Origin: CBDCUQ01 sp965222835
GTDB lineage: Bacteria; Pseudomonadota; Alphaproteobacteria; Rhizobiales; Hyphomicrobiaceae
DNA: 64,000 bases
Reading direction: 5' to 3'
Assembly (NCBI GenBank): GCA_965222835.1
Contig: CBDCUQ010000003.1
Coordinates: forward strand, 806,001-870,000
The notes under the pieces were generated by a model. It made no database searches, had not been told where the DNA came from, and saw only the letters and a list, made by a program, of their open reading frames with translations. How positions within the stretch are numbered: the first letter of the stretch is position 1; every line of letters begins with the position of its first letter. Positions 17,369 to 26,493 of this stretch are shown here, piece by piece. The translations under genes were made by a program, and so were the position numbers.

Positions 17369-18106
17369 ATGCGGAAAAAATCTGCGCCTGTTTGCATGGC
17401 GCTCAATCACGATGGCATTTCATCGATCGGCGCACCGGTTGAGGTGCGCCGTCACGCGGGCGCCAGGCGCCTTACATTGCGTGTGAGCCGTACCCGGCGG
17501 GCGGTGATCGTCACGCTCCCGCCTCAGTGCGACGTTGGCGAGGCCGGCCAGTTTCTCATCCGTAACATTGGTTGGGTGCGCGAGCGCCTGGACAACCTGC
17601 CGAGACCGGTACCATTCCGGCACGGCATCTCAATCCCGTTGCGGGGCGCGCTGCATCGGGTCATTTTTCTCGGTCAGCGCGCGAAAGGCGGCATCGTCCT
17701 TCAGCGCGATGGCGATCCTATTCCCGAACTTTGCGTCACCGGCCGCGTCGAGCATGCGCCGCGGCGATTGCTGGGGTGGCTGAACGAAGAAGCGCGCCAA
17801 GACCTCGACACTGCAGTTGGAGAGTTTGCGCAGCGCCTAAGAGTCAGGCCAAAGCGCATTGCCGTGCGCGATCAATCGAGCCGCTGGGGCTCTTGCTCGA
17901 CGACGGGCGTGCTCTCCTTCTCGTGGCGGCTCATTCTTGCACCCCCTGAGGTTCTTCGCTACGTCGCTGCGCATGAGGTTGCTCATATGCGCGAAATGAA
18001 CCACGGCCCAAGATTCTGGGCGCATGTGCATACGCTCTGTCCAAGTATCGAGCATGCAAAGCAATGGCTTCGGCTGAGCGGCATGGACCTGCATCGCTAC
18101 GGCTGA
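17369..18106 (+). CDS. YgjP/WLM-like (DUF45) zinc metallopeptidase
   Basis: From the ATG at 17369 the product is 245 residues. The motif AAHEVAHMREMNHGPRFW provides HExxH plus the downstream His of the M48/DUF45-type metallopeptidases (SprT-like fold). RDQSSRWGSCSTTG just before it is the family's second signature. The N-terminal half has EVRRHAGARRLTLRVSR, also typical. Substrates for this family are not established; it is cytoplasmic with no signal peptide. The frame is open further upstream to 17264 but lacks family sequence there. Confidence 0.88.
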   Translation: MRKKSAPVCMALNHDGISSIGAPVEVRRHAGARRLTLRVSRTRRAVIVTLPPQCDVGEAGQFLIRNIGWVRERLDNLPRPVPFRHGISIPLRGALHRVIFLGQRAKGGIVLQRDGDPIPELCVTGRVEHAPRRLLGWLNEEARQDLDTAVGEFAQRLRVRPKRIAVRDQSSRWGSCSTTGVLSFSWRLILAPPEVLRYVAAHEVAHMREMNHGPRFWAHVHTLCPSIEHAKQWLRLSGMDLHRYG

Positions 18107-18142
18107 ACGCGATCGTCCGACCGCATCGCGTATTCTTGGATC

Positions 18143-20323
18143 TCAGCGCAAGGGATTTGCCAGTGACATCTGGTCTGCGGGTGGCCTAACGACGATGCGA
18201 TTGCCTGGTCCTGCCGGCCCCGCGGCGGTTCCCCTGGGCCGTTGATCTTCCGGTTTTAGTGTCCCGCTGTCGAGCGCGCGCGCCAGGAAATCCTTATCAA
18301 TCGACGTCTTTGGAAACGACGGGGTCGTTCGGGGCTTGGGCGTTGCCTTAACCTGCTTGGTTTTTCTCGTCGTCTTTGCTTTTGCGACATTCGCTCTGGG
18401 AGGCGTGGCGGCGGGCTTCAGTCCCGGTAGCGGCTTGGACTTCTTTCGTGCATGCGCGGCCGTCATGATCTCCTTCCAGATCGACGCCGGCAGTCCACCG
18501 CCAGTGACGCGCTTTGTCGGCTGACCGTTGTCGTTTCCAAGCCAAACAGCGGCGACACGATGGGCGGAATAGCCCACGAACCAAGCGTCGCGAAAGTCCT
18601 GGCTGGTGCCGGTTTTGCCGGCCGTCATGTGACCCTTGAGCGCTGCGCGCTGGCCGGTTCCGTGCGTGACGACGCCGGTCAGCATGCTGTTTAACGCGGC
18701 GATGTGTTGGGCAGTAACCGGCTCACTGTCTGGCGGCATGTCACGGGTGTAGAGGATGCGGCCGGACCCTTCGCGCACCCTGCGTACCACGTGGGTCTCG
18801 ACGGGGTGCCCGCCGTTGGCAAAAGCTGCATAGGCACCGGCCAGCTCAAGCATGGTGACTTCGGAAGCGCCCAATGCCAGAGTGGCATTTGTTTTAAGAT
18901 CGCTCTTGATACCAAGCCGGCGCGCGACGCCTGCCACCGCGGCGGGCCCGGTATCGAGCAGCAAACGCGCCGCAACCGTGTTGATCGACCGGGCCAGTGC
19001 GTGGCGTAGCGTTACGGCGCCAACATATTTTCCATTGTCGTTCCGCGGCGACCAGCCGTTCACCTCAAGTGGCAAATCGTAGACGACGCTCTCCGGTGTA
19101 TGCCCCTTCTCAAGGGCGGCCAGATAGACAAAGGGCTTGAACGCCGAGCCCGGCTGACGGCGTGCCTTTAGCGCCCGGTTGAACTGGCTGCCGACGTAGG
19201 ATGCGCCGCCGGACATGGCCAGAATGCCGCCGTTTGGATCGAGGACGACGGCTGCGCCCTGGCTCACTTCAAGTGCGCCACCGCGCCTTTCGATCTCGCG
19301 TGCCAGGACGTTACTAACGCGAGACTGCAGTGCAGCGTCGATCGTGGTTTCGACGATAATTTCACCGCCCGGTAGATCCGTCGTGGGTGGGAGCTGCTCT
19401 AGGATATGGTCGATGGCGTATCCGGCCGCGTATTTCAATTCTTCGCGGCGACCGTCTGAGAAGCGGACGTTTTCCGACCGCGCACGTTTTTCCTCTTCGA
19501 GCGTTATCACACCGGCGTCGCGCATCTTTGCCAGGACCGTGCTTCCGCGGGCCAGCGCCTGCTGGGGGTCGCGGCTTGGCGAATACCTGGACGGCGCTTT
19601 CAAAAGGCCGGCGATGATGGCGGCTTCGGCCAGCGTCAACTCGGGTGCGGACTTATTGAAGAAGCGCCGTGCTGCCGCTTCGATTCCATAGGCACCGCCT
19701 CCAAAATAGACGCGATTGAGGTAGAGTTCGAGAATCTCGCTTTTGGTCAGTCTCAGTTCCAACCAGAGCGCGAGGACGAACTCTTCCGACTTTCTCCCGA
19801 TGGTGCGCTCCGAGGTGAGGAACAGGTTCTTCGCAAGCTGCTGGGTGAGCGTCGAACCGCCTTGAACGTAACGGCCGGCGCGCAGGTTGGCGAAGAACGC
19901 GCGTGCCAATCCCAATGGATCGATGCCCCAGTGGTTCCAGAACCGGCGATCTTCGGTGGCGATCACCGCGTCTGTAATGCGGCGCGGCACAAGCTCGAGA
20001 GGAATATAGGTGGCTGTCTTGCCCCGTTCGGTGAGCAGCGAACCGTCGCGCGCCAAGATGCGAACCGTGGGGCCTTGGGCTGCGGTGCGATAAGCCAGCG
20101 GGTCGGGGATGGTCAGCGTGTAGTAGAGGAGCAAGCTGCCGACGACGGCAGCAGTGAGGGTTGCACCAACCGTAAAAACGTAGACGATCAGACGCCAGCG
20201 CAGCGGCAGTCTGCGGAAGAGAGATTGGTCGGGCACGAAATCGGCGTTCTTCTCGGCAAGCGCAGCGGCAGCGAAGGTTCGCAACGCCGCTAACTCTGCA
20301 CGCCGACGCCAGAACAACGCCAT
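18143..20323 (-). CDS. Bifunctional penicillin-binding protein 1A-type (glycosyltransferase/transpeptidase)
   Basis: The 726-residue protein polymerises and cross-links peptidoglycan. A cytoplasmic tail and one TM helix (about 50-72) precede the GT51 domain with ATEDRRFWNHWGIDP (catalytic Glu) and GGSTLTQQLAKNLFL. The transpeptidase has PGSAFKPF (SxxK), SIN, and GKTGTSQDFRDAWFVGYS (KTG). The last 130 residues are a Pro/Lys/Thr-rich tail (KTTRKTKQVKATPKPRTT), probably disordered and periplasmic. GTGAGG precedes the ATG. It is transcribed convergently with the YgjP-like gene, with 36 bp between them. Confidence 0.93.
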   Translation of the reverse strand: MALFWRRRAELAALRTFAAAALAEKNADFVPDQSLFRRLPLRWRLIVYVFTVGATLTAAVVGSLLLYYTLTIPDPLAYRTAAQGPTVRILARDGSLLTERGKTATYIPLELVPRRITDAVIATEDRRFWNHWGIDPLGLARAFFANLRAGRYVQGGSTLTQQLAKNLFLTSERTIGRKSEEFVLALWLELRLTKSEILELYLNRVYFGGGAYGIEAAARRFFNKSAPELTLAEAAIIAGLLKAPSRYSPSRDPQQALARGSTVLAKMRDAGVITLEEEKRARSENVRFSDGRREELKYAAGYAIDHILEQLPPTTDLPGGEIIVETTIDAALQSRVSNVLAREIERRGGALEVSQGAAVVLDPNGGILAMSGGASYVGSQFNRALKARRQPGSAFKPFVYLAALEKGHTPESVVYDLPLEVNGWSPRNDNGKYVGAVTLRHALARSINTVAARLLLDTGPAAVAGVARRLGIKSDLKTNATLALGASEVTMLELAGAYAAFANGGHPVETHVVRRVREGSGRILYTRDMPPDSEPVTAQHIAALNSMLTGVVTHGTGQRAALKGHMTAGKTGTSQDFRDAWFVGYSAHRVAAVWLGNDNGQPTKRVTGGGLPASIWKEIMTAAHARKKSKPLPGLKPAATPPRANVAKAKTTRKTKQVKATPKPRTTPSFPKTSIDKDFLARALDSGTLKPEDQRPRGTAAGPAGPGNRIVVRPPADQMSLANPLR

Positions 20324-20447
20324 ACCTCACCGCAGGTTCGCCCTGCCCCCAATAGCTCACCGGGCCGCAATGGCTGCTGCGCCCCAATGAACCGTATCGG
20401 GATATCGCTAAGGTCTCGTTAACCCTGTTTGGTCTGCCGGACGCGGC

Positions 20448-20741
20448 TCAGCCTCTGCCAAACGCGAAGCTCGCTAGGCCATAAAGCAGGCTAATCACAA
20501 TACGCACGCCGATGGTGAAGAACATAAAGAGCAGCTGACGCTCCTCAAGCAGCAGCTCGACCCAAATGTTGTAGGAGGGATCGAGACCGGTCGACGTAAT
20601 CACGCTCTTTAACTCGCGTGCCCAACCTAGCATCTCGCTCAGCGTGGAGGGCCACTGGTACCCGACATAAGCAAGTGCGAACGCTCCAAGGATGAGCGAG
20701 ACGAAAAGTGTACCGGTTGACAGAAGCAGACGCAGAAACAT
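20448..20741 (-). CDS. Small membrane protein with two TM segments
   Basis: From the ATG at 20741 (GAGGGGAAT upstream) the product is 97 residues. It has one hydrophobic segment at the N-terminus (MFLRLLLSTGTLFVSLILGAF) and a second near the C-terminus (LFMFFTIGVRIVISLLYGLA), separated by about 45 soluble residues. I do not recognise the family. It follows trhO on the same strand with a 94-bp gap and precedes the PBP1A gene's start region. Confidence 0.65.
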   Translation of the reverse strand: MFLRLLLSTGTLFVSLILGAFALAYVGYQWPSTLSEMLGWARELKSVITSTGLDPSYNIWVELLLEERQLLFMFFTIGVRIVISLLYGLASFAFGRG

Positions 20742-20835
20742 GGTGCGGATTCCCCTCGCATTGCCTGGCGCGGCGAGCTTTGTTCGCCGCCTCGGCGTTC
20801 CCCATCGTGGAAGCCTATCATGCGCCTTCTCTACG

Positions 20836-21663
20836 TCAAAGGCTGGCCCCGCAATGGGTGCATGTTGCAGGGCCGCCCGATGGTTTGGCGGCCGTCTCCT
20901 TGCTGCCACCAACCGGGAATCCGCAGGCCCGGCACATGGTATGCGTGCCCTCGGCAACGCCTTGACCGACCGCTACACGCTCATCGAAGACAAAACATTC
21001 GCCCTGCCACAGGCTTTGGTCTTCGGGTACGGTCTCAAGGTATTTCAGGATGCCGCCTTCCAAATGGTAGACCTCGGGAAAGCCCAGCGACAGCATGAAC
21101 GCACTTGCCTTTTCGCAACGAATACCGCCCGTGCAGAACATTGCGACTTTCTTGTGCTTCTCGGGATCGAGCGTGTTCTTGACGAACGCGGGAAACTCGG
21201 TGAACGTGCGCGTTCCGGGGTCGATCGCATTTGGAAAACTGCCGATCCCCACCTCATAGAGATTGCGCGTGTCTATGAGTACGACGCCGGGATTGGATAT
21301 GAGGGCGTTCCAATCCTCGGGCTTCACGTATGTGCCAGTGCCCTTCTCGGAATCTAATCCTTCCACGCCAAGGGTGACGATCTCGCGCTTCAACTTGACC
21401 TTCATGCGCTGAAAGGGGGGTGCGCTCGCATAGGATTCTTTGCTGACGAGATCGGGGAACCGACCGTCGTCCCGAAGCCACGACAGAATAGCACGGACGT
21501 CCGGATCCCGACCCGCAATGGTCGCATTGATCCCTTCCTCGGCGAGCAGAATTGTTCCCTTGATGTTGTGATGCACAGCGCGTGCAGCGAGCTCGTTTCT
21601 GAGTGCTGCAGGATCTGCAATGGTGGTGAACTTGTAGAACGCGGAGACGGTGATGGGTGCCAT
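20836..21663 (-). CDS. trhO: tRNA uridine(34) hydroxylase TrhO (rhodanese family)
   Basis: The 275-residue cytoplasmic protein matches TrhO/YceA, which hydroxylates U34 of tRNA to form ho5U. The N-terminal part holds VSAFYKFTTI and ILLAEEGINATIAG. The rhodanese domain has LIDTRNLYEVGIG and the active-site loop FCTGGIRCEKAS with the catalytic Cys. The C-terminus has a CxxC...CxxC zinc-like pair (CRACG and CTHCG). The start at 21663 fits the family; upstream in-frame sequence to 21804 overlaps the neighbouring gene's end and lacks homology. Confidence 0.93.
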   Translation of the reverse strand: MAPITVSAFYKFTTIADPAALRNELAARAVHHNIKGTILLAEEGINATIAGRDPDVRAILSWLRDDGRFPDLVSKESYASAPPFQRMKVKLKREIVTLGVEGLDSEKGTGTYVKPEDWNALISNPGVVLIDTRNLYEVGIGSFPNAIDPGTRTFTEFPAFVKNTLDPEKHKKVAMFCTGGIRCEKASAFMLSLGFPEVYHLEGGILKYLETVPEDQSLWQGECFVFDERVAVGQGVAEGTHTMCRACGFPVGGSKETAAKPSGGPATCTHCGASL

Positions 21664-21794
21664 GGCCGAGTTTCTTGCGATGTCATGGTGGCGGTTGCCA
21701 AACGACCCGCTAAAGCTTCTGACCCTTTTCTGCAAGTGTGGACCGGATATGGCGTCCTGAAAGCCTGAAAGTCCGCTTTCACGGATGCCGCCAG

Positions 21795-22904
21795 CTACGC
21801 CCAATATCTTTGGCGCTGCTTATAAAACCACGACTGTGCTGCACTAACAATTTCATGCGGATGCAAGATTTGATGGCCGCGGCGGGCCAGATGCCCCGAC
21901 TCGGTGCGTAGACGGTGTCCTTCCACTTTCAGGATATCGGCTGGGATGCTTGCAAGTGATTTGAACCGCCCCCAGTGCAACCGCGCAATGGCACGCTTTG
22001 CCCAGTAGCTTTCCTGGGGCCAAGGTTCCGAACCCGGTCCCACTCCCATGATCATGACCCATGCTTCAACCAGGCTGCCTGCTGCCGCTGCCACAAATGG
22101 ATCCTTCAGCCGGCAGATGTCCTCATAGAGCGAATCGCCATCTGTGCGGGCGTGCTCTAAGAAGGAAAGGTCCAATATGTCCTTGAGGACGAGGCGCTTC
22201 TTAACGTAGTTCCGGTTGTGCATCTGCGCATGAAGCAAGACGTGCAGGATGCGATCTGAGTATGAGGGCACGAGAAGTCCGCAAGTAATGTGAGGCCGTG
22301 CTCTGGCTTCCCGACGCAGATCTGTCACATCAAGACCAAAGTCACTGCAGCCAAAAAGGCGTGTGTGCAGTTCGACGGAATAGGTTCCGCATGGACTTAA
22401 CATTGGCGGATAATGCGCGTCCGAGTGGGGATCATAGGAGTCGCCCCCACACGTGTAACCCAGATTGCGCAGCACACCGACACACTCCATCATTTCGTCG
22501 GCTCTCACCAGCAGATCTATATCGCTCATGAATCGCCAAGGTGCCGCATCATCACGGGCATCTAACAAAAAGGCTGCACCCTTCAAAGCGATCGGCGTAA
22601 CCCCTAACCGGTTGAGCGCGGTCGCAATTTTGACCAGGACGTTCTTGAGCTCTTGGTTTCGTTGAGCGTTCCTGCGCTGCATATCCTCGAAAAAGGCGAC
22701 GGCATCCGGAACAGGCTGTCCATCCGCGGAAAGCCGCGACAAAGGTTCAGCGATTGCGGGGAGTATGAAATGACTGCTGGCGAAGCCGATGAGCTGGTGC
22801 CAGTCCTCGTCCTCAAACCGGTCGATTCTGCAGGACGGGCTTTGATCATTCACAAAGTCGTCCACGAGTAGAAGTCCAATGTCGGCAATGTGGCGCTTGG
22901 TCAT
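21795..22904 (-). CDS. Nucleotidyltransferase-fold protein of the HPr-kinase-like cassette
   Basis: The 369-residue protein belongs to the uncharacterised nucleotidyltransferase family PF14907. The signature is PIALKGAAFLLDARDDAAPW followed by RFMSDIDLLVRADE, giving the G-x-D-x-D metal site, then a helical C-terminal region rich in His and Trp. Its ATG overlaps the TGA of the kinase-like gene (ATGA), so the two are translationally coupled. Members commonly sit beside PqqD-like and HPr-kinase-like genes in predicted peptide-modification loci. The target, peptide or small molecule, is unknown. No membrane segment is visible. Confidence 0.82.
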   Translation of the reverse strand: MTKRHIADIGLLLVDDFVNDQSPSCRIDRFEDEDWHQLIGFASSHFILPAIAEPLSRLSADGQPVPDAVAFFEDMQRRNAQRNQELKNVLVKIATALNRLGVTPIALKGAAFLLDARDDAAPWRFMSDIDLLVRADEMMECVGVLRNLGYTCGGDSYDPHSDAHYPPMLSPCGTYSVELHTRLFGCSDFGLDVTDLRREARARPHITCGLLVPSYSDRILHVLLHAQMHNRNYVKKRLVLKDILDLSFLEHARTDGDSLYEDICRLKDPFVAAAAGSLVEAWVMIMGVGPGSEPWPQESYWAKRAIARLHWGRFKSLASIPADILKVEGHRLRTESGHLARRGHQILHPHEIVSAAQSWFYKQRQRYWA

Positions 22905-24049
22905 GTGCAACAGCCGATTTCTCGACGAATTACGGATGCTGCCGCCTGCACGTCTGCGAATACAAGATTAATCGCGGGCGTATGGTTTACGAGGTGCGCG
23001 AGGTGCCGGATGGATTTGTGCCCCTCCACAATCTCGCTGCCGGATTGCAGGAGCCGGGCAAGCGCTTCCTCGGGACAGAGGGATGTGCACTGCGTTGTTA
23101 CGCCGTCGGAGTATGCCGGGAAGACGAGTAGGCCTGGTGCGATGCTCTCCTGTCTGAAGCGCTTGCGCGAATCGGGGCGCAGATAGCGCACGGTGCGTTC
23201 TCCGACGCGTAGGGGGGCCACGTTGTCTAATGCCGGAAAGTCGGGCCGAAGCACGTCCCAAATCGGAGACTTCAGGCTGGCGGCCAAAGGAAAGTTGGAG
23301 ACCTGCTCACCTTGTTCGTCAAGTGCGGAGAAGTCGTCGCAGAAATAGCGCGCGCCGCGGCTTACGAGGTGCATCATCAAAGTTGTTTTGCCCGATCCTG
23401 TCGATCCGGCGAGTACAATGCCCTTCCCATTCAACACGACGGTCGATGCATGCAAAATGGCGGCGATGCTTTTTTGCGGAAGCAGAGCCTGCATGAGACA
23501 GTAGATGATGACCCGACGCACGACCGAGAGATCGCACTTCGGCACAAGAATGACACCGTCCCGGGCGACGACATAGTGATTGCCCTGCTTCACGGCGGTG
23601 ATGCGGGCCGCGACATTGGCATGCGGCGGCGGTTCGATCGGGAGGACGTTGGCGCCGATGAGCCTGGCCAATGCCGGATCATTGGTTGCAAAGGAGACCA
23701 GCGGGGTCCCTTCGAAGCCGAAGCTCAGCGTAATTAGTCCCGACTCGTCCGCAAGTTCCTGCTTGTCTTCAGACAGTTTATGGCGTGTGCGCGCGACCGG
23801 CTGAAGGAAGCCTGACGATTCTAGCTGCACTTCGAAGGCGCGTACAAACGCCTCTGCTTCTTTGAGAGATAGGCCCATGCGCCAGGCCACCTTGGCGCCG
23901 AGCCGTTCCGGCGCATCGGTCCCGTGCCGCTCCCTCCATAGCCATGCCGTGTGCGCGTCCAGCAGAGCGGTCGCGCCGCAGTCCGATCTGTGAAGGCAGG
24001 CGGAGCGGCCCACCTGGACGAGCTCTGTATTGTGCGTGAGATCCGTCAC
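22901..24049 (-). CDS. PqqD-like domain fused to HPr-kinase-like ATPase
   Basis: The 382-residue protein (GTG start) has two parts. Residues 1-85 resemble a PqqD/RRE winged-helix domain (ELVQVGRSACLHRSD, then ALLDAHTAWLWRE). Residues 150-382 resemble the HPr kinase fold, with P-loop GSTGSGKTTL (215-224) and the acidic pair Asp238-Asp239 in YFCDDFSAL. HPr-kinase-related proteins of this type occur in three-gene systems with PqqD-family proteins and nucleotidyltransferases and also in lasso-peptide clusters. Here the PqqD part appears fused on. The likely job is to bind a leader peptide and phosphorylate it, but this is inference. It is coupled to the downstream nucleotidyltransferase gene. Confidence 0.78.
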   Translation of the reverse strand: MTDLTHNTELVQVGRSACLHRSDCGATALLDAHTAWLWRERHGTDAPERLGAKVAWRMGLSLKEAEAFVRAFEVQLESSGFLQPVARTRHKLSEDKQELADESGLITLSFGFEGTPLVSFATNDPALARLIGANVLPIEPPPHANVAARITAVKQGNHYVVARDGVILVPKCDLSVVRRVIIYCLMQALLPQKSIAAILHASTVVLNGKGIVLAGSTGSGKTTLMMHLVSRGARYFCDDFSALDEQGEQVSNFPLAASLKSPIWDVLRPDFPALDNVAPLRVGERTVRYLRPDSRKRFRQESIAPGLLVFPAYSDGVTTQCTSLCPEEALARLLQSGSEIVEGHKSIRHLAHLVNHTPAINLVFADVQAAASVIRREIGCCT

Positions 24050-24085
24050 AACGCCATCCGGCCTCTATCAACGACTATGTCGAGA

Positions 24086-24361
24086 TCAGCAGCCCGAGTG
24101 ACCTTGCTTTTTGACTCCGAGATGTTGTCCCGGGTTGTCGCAGTTTGCGTTTGAGCCTCCGCCGCCGTTGCCATTGCCGTTGCCGTTACCTTGGGCATTG
24201 ACCTTTCCAGAGGTCAGAACGAGCATGGCGGGTGCAACGCTGGCGGCGTAAGCGCTCATGCGCAAAAGGGCAGCGCGGCGCCCAGCGTCGGCTTCCGCGA
24301 TCTTGGCGTCTGAGGCCGCACCAGATTCGACTGGCGCTTTGGGCTTCTTTTCCGTGGTCAT
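24086..24361 (-). CDS. Small leader-like protein, candidate substrate of the PqqD/HPr-kinase-like cassette
   Basis: The 91-residue product has three parts. A charged leader (MTTEKKPKAPVESGAASDAK) comes first. Next is RRAALLRMSAYAASVAPAML, a twin-Arg followed by a hydrophobic stretch, resembling short proteins often found beside HPr-kinase-like/PqqD genes. The tail after residue 55 is low-complexity: QGNGNGNGNGGGG, then SNANCDNPGQHLGVKKQGHSGC with two Cys, the last residue being Cys. GAGGA lies just before the ATG. It is first in a three-gene minus-strand operon, with a 36-bp gap to the kinase-like gene. It may be a modified peptide precursor or an exported small protein. Confidence 0.7.
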   Translation of the reverse strand: MTTEKKPKAPVESGAASDAKIAEADAGRRAALLRMSAYAASVAPAMLVLTSGKVNAQGNGNGNGNGGGGSNANCDNPGQHLGVKKQGHSGC

Positions 24362-24677
24362 ACCGGTCCTCGTCAGAGTTTAAGGAGACGTTAGACCAAT
24401 CGCGTTAATAGACCTTTTACGAATGGCGCCGGGTTTGATGCGCATTTGAAGTCCGCTGATCTTGGGCTTCTGGCCCCGACCTGCGTTTTGGGGTCTTGCT
24501 GCCTGTACGATATGCGTGGCCGCGTATTTGCCCTTTTTCGCGCTTTTTTTGGTCAATGCGCAGGTTCGGAGCGTGGCGTCGGTTGCGGAGCCTCCCCGCG
24601 CTCGCTATGTGTCGGCGGCGCGATCGCGGTTCGGCCCGCGCGTCGCGCTCGTCACTTCCCTGAGGGCATCCCATCTG
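24362..24677. other. Divergent intergenic region between peptide cassette and DUF2948 gene
   Basis: About 316 bases lie between divergent starts. The DUF2948 frame is open back to 24462 and would encode a hydrophobic stretch (FWGLAACTICVAAYLPFFAL), but the family begins at MQDLKLI, so I treat the extension as noncoding. In related genomes murA usually sits immediately upstream of the DUF2948 gene; none is here. Confidence 0.45.
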
Positions 24678-25142
24678 ATGCAGGACTTGAAGCTTATTGC
24701 GCTCGACGCCGAGGACCTCTCCATGCTCTCGGTGCATCTTCAGGATGCCGTTGTGCGTGTGTCCGACATGGCCTTCCTCAGCAGCGAGAAGCGCTTTGCC
24801 GCCGTGTTGAACCGGTTCGACTGGAATGCTGCGGGCAAGCAGGACCGGTGGCGTAAACCCGAATTCGTGCGCCGGCGTTCCGGGCTTCGTTTCGAGCGCG
24901 TCCTCGGCGCGCAGGTTTCAGGCATCGATCTCAGCAAGAAGGATGCTGTGTTGTCGCTCCTGGCCGTCGGTTTCGAGCCGACAAATCAACCGGAGGGATA
25001 CATCACGCTGGCTTTTTCCGGAGGTGGTGCGATAAGGCTCAAAGTCGAATGTATCGAGGCCGAGCTTAAGGACCTCGGCGCGGCCTGGACCACGAAACAC
25101 CGGCCTACTCATGGCGGCGGCGAAGACGCCGGTACCGGCTAA
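24678..25142 (+). CDS. DUF2948 family protein
   Basis: The 154-residue product starts MQDLKLIALDAEDLSMLSVH, the usual opening of DUF2948, and continues with FLSSEKRFAAVLNRFDWN and GGGAIRLKVECIEAELKDLG. No catalytic motif is apparent and the function is unknown. In alphaproteobacteria it is almost always upstream of hisD, as here (46-bp gap). The ATG at 24678 was chosen because the family ends there; an upstream extension to 24462 would add a TM-like segment not seen in the family. Confidence 0.88.
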   Translation: MQDLKLIALDAEDLSMLSVHLQDAVVRVSDMAFLSSEKRFAAVLNRFDWNAAGKQDRWRKPEFVRRRSGLRFERVLGAQVSGIDLSKKDAVLSLLAVGFEPTNQPEGYITLAFSGGGAIRLKVECIEAELKDLGAAWTTKHRPTHGGGEDAGTG

Positions 25143-25188
25143 GAAACGATGATGAAGGATGCGGGCCGCAGGCCCGCTATGACGACGC

Positions 25189-26487
25189 ATGGCCAAGAGA
25201 TTCAAGACAGCCGATGGGGGATTCGACGACGCCTTTTCGGCCTTCCTCACTGAGAAGCGTGAAGTCTCCGCGGACGTGGACGACGCGGTCCGTGATATCC
25301 TGAGCGCGGTCCGCAGCAAAGGTGATGCTGCGCTTATCGAGCTTTCGCAGAAATTCGATCATGTCGATCTCGCCAAGAAAGGCCTACGCATTATGGCCGG
25401 TGAGATCGATGCTGCTGTTGCCAGCTGCTCCAAGGACACTATCGAGGCTTTGGCGTTTGCGCGCGACCGGATTGCCGACCACCATCAACGTCAGCTTCCT
25501 AAGAGCCATCGCTATCGGGACACCATTGGTGTCGAGCTTGGTGACAAGTGGACAGCCGTGGAAAGTGCCGGCCTTTACGTGCCGGGAGGCACGGCCTCGT
25601 ACCCAAGCTCGGTCCTCATGAACGCCGTACCGGCCAAGGTGGCCGGTGTGCCACGCATCGTCATGGTCGTACCAACACCACGAGGCGAACTCAATCCGCT
25701 TGTGCTCGCGGCGGCGAAGCTCGCGGGTGTCGAGGAGGTGTTTCGCGTCGGCGGTGCGCAGGCGGTCGCTGCATTGGCCTACGGCACAGAGACCATATCT
25801 CCTGTTGTCAAGATCGTCGGTCCGGGAAATGCGTACGTCGCAGCGGCCAAGCGCCAGGTGTTCGGAACGGTTGGCATCGACAGCATCGCCGGACCTTCCG
25901 AGGTTCTTGTCATCGCCGACAAACACAATGATCCGGAATGGATCGCGGCCGATCTTCTCGCTCAAGCGGAGCACGATACGGCGGCCCAATCGATCCTCAT
26001 GACGGATGACGAGGCGTTTGGACGCTCCGTCGAAGAGGCGGTTTTGCGCCAGCTCAGCGCACTGCCGCGCGGAAATATTGCCGGTGAGAGCTGGAATGTC
26101 TTTGGCGCCGTCATCGTTTTGCGCTCGCTCGACGAAGCCCCGGCGCTTGCCGATCGCATCGCGGCCGAGCACCTAGAGATTGCCACGCGCGACGCCGAAG
26201 ACCTCGCCGGCCAGGTGCGTAATGCCGGGGCCATTTTCATCGGCGCTCATACACCCGAAGTGATTGGAGATTATGTTGCCGGGTCCAACCACGTCCTTCC
26301 GACGGCCCGTAGCGCCCGGTTCTCCTCCGGGCTCGGCGTTCTCGACTTTATGAAGCGGACGTCTCTCCTGAAGCTGGATGCACAATCGCTTGAGAAGGTG
26401 GCAGAGCCTGCCATGACTTTGGCGCGCGCCGAAGGCCTCGAAGCGCACAGGCGCTCGGTGGAGATCCGCCTGGCGGGAAAAGCGTGA
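25189..26487 (+). CDS. hisD: Histidinol dehydrogenase
   Basis: This enzyme catalyses the last two steps of histidine synthesis, oxidising L-histidinol to histidine with two NAD+. The 432-residue length fits. Diagnostic segments are SAGLYVPGGTASYPSSVLM, VGGAQAVAALAYGTETI, VGPGNAYVAAAKRQVFG, IDSIAGPSEVLVIAD and the zinc-ligand region LLAQAEHDTAAQSIL and GSNHVLPTARSARFSSGLG. It begins the block hisD-UPF0262-phosphatase with gaps of 6 and 4 bp, so the three are probably one operon. Confidence 0.96.
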   Translation: MAKRFKTADGGFDDAFSAFLTEKREVSADVDDAVRDILSAVRSKGDAALIELSQKFDHVDLAKKGLRIMAGEIDAAVASCSKDTIEALAFARDRIADHHQRQLPKSHRYRDTIGVELGDKWTAVESAGLYVPGGTASYPSSVLMNAVPAKVAGVPRIVMVVPTPRGELNPLVLAAAKLAGVEEVFRVGGAQAVAALAYGTETISPVVKIVGPGNAYVAAAKRQVFGTVGIDSIAGPSEVLVIADKHNDPEWIAADLLAQAEHDTAAQSILMTDDEAFGRSVEEAVLRQLSALPRGNIAGESWNVFGAVIVLRSLDEAPALADRIAAEHLEIATRDAEDLAGQVRNAGAIFIGAHTPEVIGDYVAGSNHVLPTARSARFSSGLGVLDFMKRTSLLKLDAQSLEKVAEPAMTLARAEGLEAHRRSVEIRLAGKA

Positions 26488-26493
26488 CGCCCG

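Noticed and set aside
25384..26172. Open frame of 262 codons on minus, opposite hisD
   Set aside because: hisD is certain on plus. The antisense frame has no homology-like segment.
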